NCBI GenBank assembly: GCA_013398955.1
Contig: VWPU01014911.1
Coordinates: 1-64,000, forward strand
DNA length: 64,000 nucleotides
Direction: 5' to 3'
Source of the DNA: Callaeas wilsoni
Lineage: Eukaryota; Chordata; Aves; Passeriformes; Callaeidae
The notes below the pieces were generated by a model, which saw only the letters and a list, made by a program, of their open reading frames with translations, was not told where the DNA came from and made no database searches. The position numbers and the translations under genes are program-made. Shown piece by piece: positions 9,649 through 20,800 of this stretch (position 1 is the first letter of the stretch; each line of letters opens with the position of its first letter).

Positions 9649-12169
9649 CGTGGTCTTATCACTTTAAGCCAGTAGCCGAAGTTGTGCAGTGTTTTTGCAT
9701 ATTTTCCAAATATGAGAAGCCATTTTGGAATATTGGAAAAGGAAGAACAAAGTGTTGTACGTAGGCTATTATTTTAAAAAGTTTGGCTTACCTCCTGGTA
9801 CTTTGCTGGATGTTGCACCTAAGTGAAGGAAGGTTTGTGTAAATGTATGTGTATCATACCTCAGTGTGAAAATAATGAGTTACTGCACAATACCATTTAA
9901 AAAAAATTTCGAAATATAAAAAAATATTTATTATAATAAAGGGCTAAAGGAGGGCTGTTCTATTCAGTTCAACATTGTGCATATTTCAAAACTCTTATGT
10001 GCACACTTTTCTGTTAAGTAAAATTGAAGACAAGAGCTGTGTTCAGATCTAATGAAGCCCCAGAGATATCCAACAGCAAAGAATAAGGCCTTGTGACAGG
10101 CATTTAGGGAAAAAAAGATAATGAATTCTTACTGTTTTCTCCTAGTTCAGATCTGTTGATTAATGCTGCCTAATTAATTCACCTTGGAACAAAGTTTGGT
10201 TGGTTTTTGTGTTTTTTTCTTTATGGTTGCTCTTCAGCCGGATCGTTTTGAGTTGAAATGTGAGCGGAGGTCAGAATGGGCTGGAATGTCCTTAGGCTTT
10301 ATTTCTGAAGCTATTTCACCAGAAGTGCTCTATCAGCTTCATAGGATTTTCCTGCTGAGCCATGGCGTGATTTGAAACTGGTTGTAAGAGTTGGTAAAGG
10401 AAATAGGGTTCTGTGCGGCACTGGGAACCCCACTGGAAGAGTTCATCTGCATGTCGAGGTCTGTCCATGTTTGCAGGCGTGGCGTGGAGGGATTGTGGCT
10501 TTGCTTAAATACTGTTTTCTGTCCCTTTTTATTAGATTGTGCTTTTGTCTGTGCTAGGGAGCTGCTTGCCAGCATCCAGAGTGAGGCAGTTTCTAAGACT
10601 CATTTCTCTCTTATTTTCGTGCATATCTCAGAGTCAATGTATTTTATATGTATAAAGTATCAGTCACATTTGCTACCCTTAATTTTGGGGTTGTTTTGGG
10701 CGTGTCTGTAAGCAGTGGGGAAGAATGCTACTACTCTAGAATACTAAAACACTGTTTGGGTCACTGGATGGAACAAATAATGCAAACCTTTATATCGGTT
10801 TGAAAATAGTTGCATAAAATGGTAGGTGGTGGTGAAACATCTGGGGATACGGCATGGTTATGAAACAACCAAATCTGTTGGCAAAATCAGTAGCAGCTCT
10901 ACAAAGAGAAGAAAGAATGCTGTTTTTTACGTTGTTGCAGTTGAGACACTTTTTTTAAGCAAAAGAGCAGAGTGTAATGTGGTAATAGATAAGTGTCAGC
11001 AAATAGCAGCAAGGGGCAATGGGGAATTGTATTTAAAATAAATAAAAATTTGAAACCTTTTAGTAGCACCTCATGGAATTTCTATTGTCTATTATTTTAA
11101 TGAGTTGAACAATATCCTATTTTTAGTGGAAGGTCAACTTGAACTTTATTTGAACAGAGTCTCTGGTTCTGAACACAGATAGGAACACTTTAAATGTGAT
11201 AACAAAAGGGAGGGCTTGGAGCCAGACCTTCTTAACCTATCGTCAGGAGCTCAGATAGCCATCCATGTAAGAAGCGTGTGCCACTTAAATAGAGAGGAGT
11301 CCTTGTTCTGGGCTCAAACTGCGTGCAGTGAAAATAGCACTGAGACTCACGTGGAAGGATTTTGGTTTTCTATTTAGGAATTTAAAATAGGTCCAAAAAG
11401 TATTAATGATTTTTTTAGATGAAATGCCGTGGTGTCCCACCACCTTCTTTTGTGTGTGTGGTTTTTTTTTTAAAGTAAATGCTTTTTTAGTTCCTTAAAT
11501 ATTAGAACTCTAGTTTGAGACCAAAAACTCCGGTACCTGCAAAAATGTACATGGAAGAAATGTTACAAACATAAGATTATTAAAGTGTTTCTAGCCCAAG
11601 CAGTATTATTTTACTTCTCCTGTCACCCACAATGGTGCATATCCAGTAGAACTCCACTGATGAGTGAAATTATTTAGTTTACTGGTAGTGAGGTACTGTC
11701 AGGTTCCCAAGTTTCCATGTTATACTTCACTGGGAAGATTTTTCTTGCAGTGGCTGTAGGCTCAGGACTGTAACATATCTTTTGGATAGCTGTTGGTTGA
11801 GAAACAGAGGCTAATACAAAGCCAAAAGCTGTGGAGCTGCTCAGGCTGCAGGAGTCACCCTTCTGCTGGAACATTTCCCGGAATTTGTTGCTGTTGCAGC
11901 TGGCTGGAAGGGTGTGCATTCACCAAAGGAGGGATTCTGATAGGATGTTTAAGGGAGATGATTTCTGACCTTCCTAGGAATGAGCAATGCTAGTATCAGG
12001 GGAACATTAAGGTAGGAGCATGGAAGGGAGATTTAGTTCTATAGATTTATAGTGTAAATTGTTTCTGAAAATATTTTACTCTCCTCAGCCTGCTTTTTGG
12101 CCTCAGTTAAAGGAAATGTGAGGTGTTTCAGTCTTTATTATGGTTTTATTCCAGTACTCTGCCACTGAT

Positions 12170-12194
12170 ATTCTCTCTGATCTTCAGAGAGAAT
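12170..12194. repeat. Perfect hairpin, 11-bp arms, 3-nt loop
   Basis: ATTCTCTCTGA (12170-12180) and TCAGAGAGAAT (12184-12194) are exact reverse complements separated by TCT. The flanks do not extend the stem. No function is assigned. Confidence 0.93.
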
Positions 12195-14582
12195 TTTTCC
12201 TCTGTGGTTCTGTTTCCTTATGTGATACTAGAACACAACCTCTGCTTGAAACAGTGCTTTGGTAGAAAGAACTGTAGGAAAAGTAAACATGATTACTAAA
12301 AAAGGAAAAGAGAGCTTGTTCTGAATGTTACAGATTTGGGAAAAATCTTAATCTCACTAGATACAAGAAAGTTTTCATGAGACAAGTTTGTTGAGGTGTG
12401 ATGCTTTGATGCTTTACCCCACCTCAAAAGAGTTTTTTTTTTTTTCATAAAACTTAATTAAACCTTTTAATGCCACTAGGTAAATCATGAACCATTGCTT
12501 GCCATGGGGATTCTCCAATATCCATAAAGAGCTAGGCGTAGGCTGTTACCTTTTCCTTGGTAGACTGGTTGTAAGGTATGATGTATCGCATTATTTATGC
12601 TGAGAACTATGTTGAAGAACTTGGTGGAAATCTTATGTTCTTGTGAATTTTAACTGCTCTTCAGATGTGGATTGAAAAAGTGCTCTAGGGAGAAAGTAAA
12701 TGCAGGCAGAATGGAAAGGAAATGTAAAAAGAGGTGCTGTGTTTTTTTGGGGCTAAGATAAAAAAAAAATCTTCCAGTTACTTCATTGCCAGCCTACACC
12801 TAAATGCAAAGCCTGTTGAAATAAAGTAGCTTGCAGTGAATAAATGTTACTAAATGGGTCTTGCCACCTTCTCCAGCTCTCCTTTGTGGTGTTTGTGCAT
12901 AAATAGACATGTTTCTTGTTGCTAGTGGTAAGAAGTGATGAAATCTGAGATGGTTAGAGAGTAGCCTGACAGCTTTGTCTGGAAATTTAAATAATTTAGG
13001 AGGTGCTTTATAGGTTTTTACCTGGTGTTCAACGGGCTAGATCCTTCCCAGGTGTCGGAGATATTGCTCCATTCCAGAGCATGGTCTGGCCTACAGAGTA
13101 CAAGAGGTCTTCTCTTTGCAATACAAAAGCATGGACTTTCCTTTGCCTGAACTAGAAGATTTTAGCATCCTGAATATCTTATTTTGTGTGTCGGCTAGAG
13201 GATTAAAGAAAAGTGCAGTAATTGTTTTTGTGGCTTCTATGAAGTCTAATTTGCACTTGCTGTACTGACTGTAGCAAAAAGGCTAACAAATTTTAGTTCC
13301 AGAGTGCTGTTGGTAACAATTAGTGAAGCTGTATAGGAAATACTGAAATTAAGAACAAATAATTAAAAATTTTTGTTATGTGTTCTCAGCAGTGTTTCAT
13401 ATCTTGGAAATCCCTGTCCATATGTATCTTGATAAAAAATACAAATCCTGACTACTTTGTTTTAATGTACCTTCATTTTTTAGAAAGCAATAGGCCTTTG
13501 CATTTTCTGAAATTGCTAGGATAATATATTGTGTGTCATTGTAGAGTGCCATACAATAGAAAAAAAACAACAGACAAAACAAATTTGGTGCCAAGTTCCT
13601 GGGTGAGAGCCTTATGAATCCCTTTGCTGTCCAGTTCAGGAGTCTGAGAGTGAGGCATTGCCTCCAGAGGGAAGCTGGCATACAGTCAGAATGCATGGCA
13701 AAACAGTTGCTGTGCTGAAAATTCCAAGAATAATCACTAAAAGTGTAAGAAATTTCATGCTTTGTGTCACCTGATTGTTCAAAACCTTTTCAACTCTCAA
13801 CTTTTTTTGACATGCTTGTGTCTACTATATAGCTTTAAGGATGCCCATCCCCCTGCCACCCCTCCAGCAGGCACTGTGTCCTGTCAGTCATCCTGAAATA
13901 CACTGGGGAGCTTGTCAGGCAGTCCCTTGCAGATGCCTCAGAAGCCCAATAGTGAGCCAAGGCAGTTGCACTGAAGTTCCTAACACAAGGAAATTACATA
14001 GACAGTTGCTTTAGTGCTGAATATGGACCATATATTTTCTAGGATAGGTGAGTGATACAGTGTTGGCTTTCTAACAATCTAGCTGGAAATGGATTCGAAA
14101 GTAAAGGTTTTCTAATTTATGCAGAATGTCTTTGGCTCTGCTTTCTGACACTTATTAGTTTATGTCTGTATACACTGTACTTATAGATTGTTTAAAAGCT
14201 GCAGGTGCTGTGTTCATGTTGCATTGCAGATGGATATAGACTTTGGCTGTTTTTCCAGTGTCTTTTTCTTCCACCAAAAGACTCAGTAGTTCGCACATCT
14301 GATGAAAAGACAAAATTTGCATTATCTTGAGGTCGGTAGCACTCGGTAGGAGCGTGCAGGTGGTTGCTTTTCTGGCTGTTCTGGGACACAACTGTATCTT
14401 GTAACACATGCTTAACATCCTAAGTGTTGTAAGAGCTGCTGCTGTACAGTGCTGAGATTGCCTCCTGTAAAGGTTAATCTGACTGAGTGTGAGGTTATAC
14501 AGCCTTTTACCAAAATATCTCGCAGTTAAGGCCCCTGCTGTAGTTAGGGAGATGTTAGATTGGAGTAGACAAATGCATTATT

Positions 14583-14604
14583 AAAAAAAAAAAAAAAAAA
14601 AAAA
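14583..14604 (+). repeat. Poly(A) run of 22
   Basis: An uninterrupted A22 tract follows ATGCATTATT and precedes GGAAGG. It could be the tail of an old retroposed sequence, but I recognise no retroposon or processed gene upstream and no clear target-site duplication, so it is annotated only as a homopolymer. Confidence 0.9.
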
Positions 14605-15925
14605 GGAAGGTGGAATGTTGATCTTTGTTTTTCCCTGAGGCAAACATCCGATTTTGTCATCTTAATGAATATGATCTGGAAGGACAGAGGTTCACTTAGT
14701 AAGTGGAAATGCCAGAGAAAATCCTAGAATGATGTTTACTGGCTGTGTATTTTTCTTTCTATCACCTCTTATCCTTGCCTTAATTAAAAGAAAAATTAAG
14801 GAATCCAATTTAAATATTGATTAGTCATATGGTATGTGACAGTAAGGAGAGCCTGGCAAGCTAAAAATATGTAGTCAGAGTATCAAAATAATTTAAGATC
14901 TTGTAGTTTTCACTGCATTGGCTTGCAGAACTGTTTCCATCTTTCTGCTTCAAGGAAGTTTCAGGAAGCATTAGAATTTTACTTAAAAAATGGTTCTGGA
15001 ATCAGGAAGTGAGCCCTTAAGTGAGTTATTTATATCTTAGAATGTAATTGAAATTTTCAGAGACAATTGTTTTTGCAATTGACTTTCAGTTGATGAGTCG
15101 TTATGGGCCTGACTCAAGGCTAAAAGCTATTATTGGCTTAACTGGCTTTTGAACTCAGGGCTCAAGCAAAGAATAAAAATGCTGATGTTAGACAATATGT
15201 TAAGAGTAAGACACAAGCAAGCAAAACCAGAAAACAACCCAGAAAAGGGAAAGTCATGACACATGGATTCACATTTTTTCTGACCTGCAAAAATGGGGTT
15301 GGATCTGTAACACTTCCAAGTTTGAGAGTGCTCTGTGGTGGGATTCTAGAGCACAGTGATCCTCTAGTAACAGGAATTGACTTTAATTACAACTACAGGT
15401 TTATCTGCCAAATTTTGGAAAAGACCTGATTGCAGATAATGTGTACCGTAGGAGATTGTGCTGTGAGAATGGAGAGCAAGCAGCAAAGGTTTCATTTCTC
15501 CACTTTGAGTAAAGCAGTTGCTGACATCCTTCTTTCAAGGAATTGAGGGGAAGCCACTGCAAGGTTAAAGCACGAGCATATCTACAAAAAAATAACCTGA
15601 GTCATATAATAATTTCTTTGGGTCTCAGTAGAAGCATGAAGTGCTGTCTCCATCTGGTTTACCTGTCCCCTTGTAACTGATGTATGTTTGACCAGAAAAA
15701 AATTCACAGCACGGTCGATACCATCTATTTGCAACTGTTGTGATGGATTTCAAGAAGTGCCCATATTTTGAGAGACTTGTGAAAATGTCGAATGTAAGGG
15801 TTGGTAGCCAGTAACATCATAAAGATTTATTTTTTTTCCTATGGTGAATAAAAAGCAGATTCATTGAAATATTGGCCAAAGATTTAGAAAACCAGTGAAT
15901 TGCAGGCGGCAGAAAAGGATCTGTC

Positions 15926-15995
15926 TTTTCCAGAGTGCGAAATGATGTGGTTTGATGCAATCCCATTTTCCAGAGTGCGAAATGATGTGGTTTGA
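15926..15995. repeat. 40-bp tandem duplication
   Basis: A 30-base segment beginning TTTTCCAGAGTGCGAAATGA occurs at 15926-15955 and identically at 15966-15995, a period of 40 bases. The identity implies a recent duplication. It sits immediately upstream of the CpG-rich patch at 16030. Confidence 0.93.
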
Positions 15996-16029
15996 AGCTG
16001 GAAGACAGTATCTTGTTGAATTAAAAGGC

Positions 16030-16200
16030 TTTTGGGGCCGGGGTGGGCCCAGCAAAAGCGGCGCAGGAGCTGCCGTGCCGCGTGCTCGGAGGCTGCACCC
16101 CCCGGCCGGTGTGCGCAGGGCGGCCGGGGCGCTGCGCTGTGCGGGGGGGCCGCCAGCTCAGCAGAACCAGGCTGAAGCTCGCTGAGGGCAGCGGGTGAGG
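16030..16200 (+). promoter_or_regulatory. CpG-rich patch 1.6 kb upstream of first coding exon; candidate CTNNA3 non-coding first exon
   Basis: About 170 bases of dense CpG sequence (GGCGCAGGAGC, CCCCCGGCCGGTG, GGCGGCCGGGGCGC) stand out from AT-rich flanks. It ends in GGCAGCGG|GTGAGG, an acceptable donor at 16194/16195. Splicing from there to the acceptor at 17759 would give a short 5' UTR joined to the start codon, with a 1.6-kb intron. This is inference from composition and one donor-like site; transcript data would be needed to prefer it over the patches at 1 or 1520. Confidence 0.4.
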
Positions 16201-17764
16201 GAATGACAGACCTCAGTGGCTTTCAGAGCATTATTAGTATTGCACAGACACTTCCAATACTGGGAGTCTCAAATTTTATTTCCTTGCTGCTTGTTAAAAG
16301 TACCTAAATGTTAAATGTGTAAAATATGGGCAGATAATTTGCTTGGACATTTCTAGAGTTCTCTTTCCATTCATTTCCATGGAAGAAATAGTGTTTTTGT
16401 GTGGTCAGTCTGATCTCAGGTTTCTTTATTCTTTGTCTTTTGGCTCAGAATTCAAACTGAAAGATCAGTTCTTTCCATATGCTATCACCTGTCTGGATGT
16501 AGCTGAATTTGTGGGAACTTAGGTCTGCTACTAGTATAGTTGGTAATAAAAGAAAAACTTGGCACTTGTGCAACCTTTAATAAGAATGGCAAAACCCTAA
16601 ATTGCTTTATACCTTAATTCTTTAATTATTGCTCGTATTATCTTTGCTTGTAAGCGAAATGTGGATAACTCTCCAGATCCATTTCTACACCACTTGCTAT
16701 AGAAACCCTAAACCTACTGTGTTGTATTAAATCAGTGTTAGGTTCACTGGAAGGTGAAAATACATCTCTTCAGCCTGCACAACTGCAGTACCTTATTACT
16801 TTATTATACAGCAGCAATGGTTGTAATAAGTCTTGCTTAAAAAGGACAGATATCCATTATTTGTGTATTTGAAGTCTTTTTTGGTTAAAAAGGCTTTGCC
16901 AAGCTGTGTTTTATGGGAAGTTAAGTTACTGCAAAATTTAAAATGTCTTTTATTTTTGGACAATAATCGGTTGCGTTCCAACTAAAGCAGTTATAATTCT
17001 TTGTTGACACACACACATTTCAGGCTAATGGCCGGAGCCATGGCCCAGTGAACTTGGTGAAAACTATTAATTCACATCAGTAGATTCTGCATCAAGTTCC
17101 TAATGAATGATTTATTCACTTTAAAGACCTTACTTGACTTTACGTCCATCTTATTGACTTCGGTAATAGGCTTTCTCAACTTAATCTGTCTTGACACTTA
17201 GAAAATATTTGTTATTGCAGGGTATAAAATAACAAAATGTTTCACTTTTTCCCACTGTTAATTTCCAGAAATTTTAAGGGCTACTGTATATGTTTTTTGT
17301 TCTTAAGGTGTTTGTTATAACCCCTGTAATTTGGCACATGGAGTAAGATACAGATATTGTGCACATAGCATTAATGTTTTTGTTTTGTGATAAATTCAAT
17401 TTAATATTTTTGCTTTAAAGCTCCTTTTGAGACTAGTAGAGAACTTTTATTCGATGGTATTCTAATGCAATTGTCCTTGTATTTTTTAACATGTGGTCAG
17501 TGTAGAAATCTGTGAGTGAATATAAGGAGTTATATGTACTTTTAAGTCTATGATTTTACACTTTATGTAAGTATCAGCATTTTTTTTCACAATTTAGAAA
17601 CGGGGAATTGGAAAAATTAATTGTATTTCTTGAAATCCTAAGCCTGTTATGAAACAAGTTCATACTCCCATAGGCAGCCTCTGGGCTCTGACAGAAGGCA
17701 GTGAGACTTGTAGTCATGGTTAATATTGGCTTATTGCACTTTTCTTGTTTTGTACCCAGGTGAA

Positions 17765-17866
17765 ATGTCAACAGAAGTGCCAAACATTAAACTGCAAATT
17801 GATCCTCGGAATCTGCAGATCCAGACATTTACAGTGGAGAAATTACTGGAACCACTGATAATTCAG
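17765..17866 (+). CDS. CTNNA3: CTNNA3 first coding exon (residues 1-34)
   Basis: The exon begins at 17760 after a pyrimidine-rich tract ending TGTACCCAG, leaves five bases of 5' UTR (GTGAA), then the start codon at 17765. It ends CAG|GTATTT at 17866/17867, phase 0. The 34 residues open [14 protein letters not shown] and end in [11 protein letters not shown]; the LLEPL motif is shared by alpha-catenins. A purine at -3 gives an acceptable start context, and the family also starts in the exon holding this motif. The very short leader in this exon implies at least one upstream non-coding exon. Hand count: 14 of 34 codons end in G or C. Confidence 0.93.
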
Positions 17867-20800
17867 GTATTTTAGCATTGCAGAAAGCAAAGTGGATAAC
17901 CATAGAGGGAAGGGAATAAGGCTGAAGAGCTTTGGCTAAGAACATTATTCTGAACGTCACACCCACAGCTCTCCTGCACTTGTGCTGTGGCTCAGGAGCT
18001 CTCCAGGGGTCTGCCTTCTTACAGATTTGGTCGTTCATTTGGTCACTTCCAACTTTGCCACCAGTCTGTGGTAGTAAATGCTGCATGTTCTAGCTGGTCT
18101 CTTGCACAGTGTTATCTAGGGGATGTTTAAATATAGAATACACTGCAAATGGATTTCCAATGCATGAAATAAATAATTCTTTAAAAAATGAAGTTGTATT
18201 GTCCCCATTTGAAGCTTTGCCTCTCCCTAACTCATCCCATTTCCTTTCTTTTATTAATTATTCATTATCATACTTGAAATTTTTTTTTCTTTTTCTTTTC
18301 CTCCCTTACTCATTTTTCTGGAAGGTTGTTTTCCTCAGAAAGTAACCTTTTCTTTTCTATCATGACTTCATTTCCAGCTACTTTAACTGAGCTGCCTCTC
18401 TCTCATTTTGTCTGCCTTTGTTTATTTATTTTTGCCTGGATGTGATTGATGGTGTAAAAAGCCTCAGTTAACAGGTCAGTGGTTTGTGGAAGTTGTCAAG
18501 GATATGTGGATGGGTTATAAAATTACTTTCAAAGTAGTAAGAATAGATGTCTTGATAGACTGAATTTAGAAACTTCTTGTGGACCAGTAGGTCAGACTGT
18601 GCTCAGGCAGCTGCAACACGGTGGATGTTTTCAGAGGAGGTAAAGAAAAATAAATTTTGGCTTGAGTTTTGCAGGATCAAAGAAACCTGACAAAACAAAG
18701 AAAGCGCAGTTCCAGAATAAAACAAAGAAACCATCTAAGTTTTCTTTTTTTTTTTTCTCCCAGCTCTTCTCAACCATTGAAAAGCTTGAGGCTGTTCAAA
18801 TTGGAAATGCTTTGGTTCTAAGAGAGTATTTTGACTGTTTTTTCCCTTTCTTAAGCTTAATGCTTTGCTTGTTTCAGATCTGTGGAAGGAAAACTTACGT
18901 TTTGAGTGGATCCTTTGACAGAAAATGTTGAAAATATAAAAATAGGGGTTAAAGTTCATACTCAGTGAAGGGTGATTGAGAGGCTGGAAAGGTAATAAAT
19001 GAAAACTAATCTGTGATTAGAAAGAGAATCAGACCAGTCACAGATAAATGTAATGTTCTTGCCAGATTCACTTTAGAAACTGCTGCTTGGAACACAGTTT
19101 AACTTTATTTTGAGATTTCTATTGTAATTAATGTATTTAATAGTCTTGTAATGCTGTGGCAGGAAAGAAATAATGGAAGTGCTTGAGGTTCTCTGAAGTC
19201 TGTCCTATGCAGTTATGCTAAATGTTAGGGCAATCATTAGGTTAACAGCATCATTCTTGGAGAAAATCAAGGCAAAAGCTGCTTAGGAAGTAACTAGGAA
19301 GTAGTTGTGGAAATAGCTGCAAATCACTTGCTGAATTGACTCTCTGCCCTGCAATGTGCAATCGGCAGTGGTGAATACTGTGAAACTCCTAAAATAGTAT
19401 GGCAACTGTTTTGTGTAAACCCTCTGTGCCTTGGCAACTTCTCTGTCCTTGGAATAAAACAAGGCCCCTGAATTACCCTGGGGGTTTCCCTCTCAGGCCT
19501 TTGTCTTTGGCCTTTGTTTTATTCCAGGTGCTTTGAGGATGTGAGTTTTGAAAGGAAGGCTTCTCAGTCAATGTATTTGGCATATTTCAAAAAGGTAGCT
19601 GTCAAAGTTAGCATGGTTCAGCTGACACAATGTGTAGAAAAATCCCTGCATTTTGGAGTCCCTTGGATCACAGATGAAAAACAGGCAAATTGAAAGGCCG
19701 GTACTCCCACGTGTCATCCACAGCACAGCTGTTTGCTCACAGGGAAAACACACACTGTTGGTTTTGGTTCTAGGTATGGTGAGTTTACCTTCACCTTCTG
19801 CACGCTGGGTGGGGTTAGCCAGTGTTTATTTGAGTGGGCAATACTTTGGAGTTCAAACAGTGGGCAGGGGTTCTGCTCTTGTCGTTGGGTCACTGAGTTC
19901 ATGTCTTGTTTTTCTTAAATGTCTAGGGATTGACATCTAGTTACACTGAGCTACATTGCTAACAAAAAAGAATGTTTTATGATTGATGCTTAAAAATACT
20001 TTTTATATTAAGATAGAGGTGAACCAAATATTTTGATACTGAAGGTATCAAGACATTGCTTCCTGAACTACTGCAGTATTAAGAGATTGTCTCTAAGTGC
20101 TGCCAGTAACTGAACTTAGCATTGGAAGAACTGCTTCACAGTTTCCTAGAAACTTAGTATTTGGCATAACCATGACCCCACAAGAAACCCCACCCCTTCA
20201 GCCTAATAAGTAATGGCAATAGCAGGCAACAACGGCGTGATTCAGCTTTGTAAATGTGGTGGCACGTGGCTTAAAATGGCTTAAAAACCCCTTGTGCCTT
20301 TAGCACAACCATGTTGCTCCTACCAGAGCTAGGCTGGGGGACCTGCTGTGCACGGGAATGAGAAGGGGTTCATAACTGGGAAATGCAGCCAGGCATGGGC
20401 AGGATTCATGGGAATATGTTTTTCTTTTCTCTTAAAATGATAACAGTGACTGTGTATTCTGCCACTAGAGTACAAGCTCTGTTGACAATGGCACACTGTA
20501 TCAGTCTGTAGTTCAGTTCTTTCTGTGTAGGATTGTATAAAGTTTTTACATTCCTCATTGGGGTTCTGTGTTAGAGAATTCAGAGTAGTTTTTCTGTTTT
20601 CCATAATCTCCATGAGCAGAGAGCTATCTAACAAATTTTGACTTGTATTTGAGATCAGCTGCTGCATCCAATATTTCTTGACAGTGATGCTGAAGATGCA
20701 GGGTCTTAGAGTTTTCACCTGCAGGAATGATTTTTTTTTTTTAATACTTTTTCATTTGTTTTATTTCCTTTCCTCCTCAACATATCAATGAACACTGTAT

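Larger units (their letters stand above)
1..17759 (+). other. 5' flank and/or intron 1 of CTNNA3, no coding gene supported
   Basis: Nothing here resembles a conserved protein. The stretch combines AT-rich single-copy sequence with CpG-rich patches at 1-60, about 960-1180, 1520-1790, 6110-6870 and 16030-16200. Because coding exon 1 has only five bases of leader after its acceptor, a non-coding exon must lie upstream, either in one of these CpG patches or before the window. Specific repeats are listed separately. Between them (about 1800-3530, 3690-4980, 5010-6100, 6870-8400, 9650-9890, 9930-14580 and 14605-15920) I see only unannotatable AT-rich sequence. Confidence 0.6.

Noticed and set aside
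15061..15090. ACAATTG...CAATTG inverted repeat, with a similar one at 52564-52584
   Set aside because: Arms of only 6-7 bases; expected frequently by chance in AT-rich introns.
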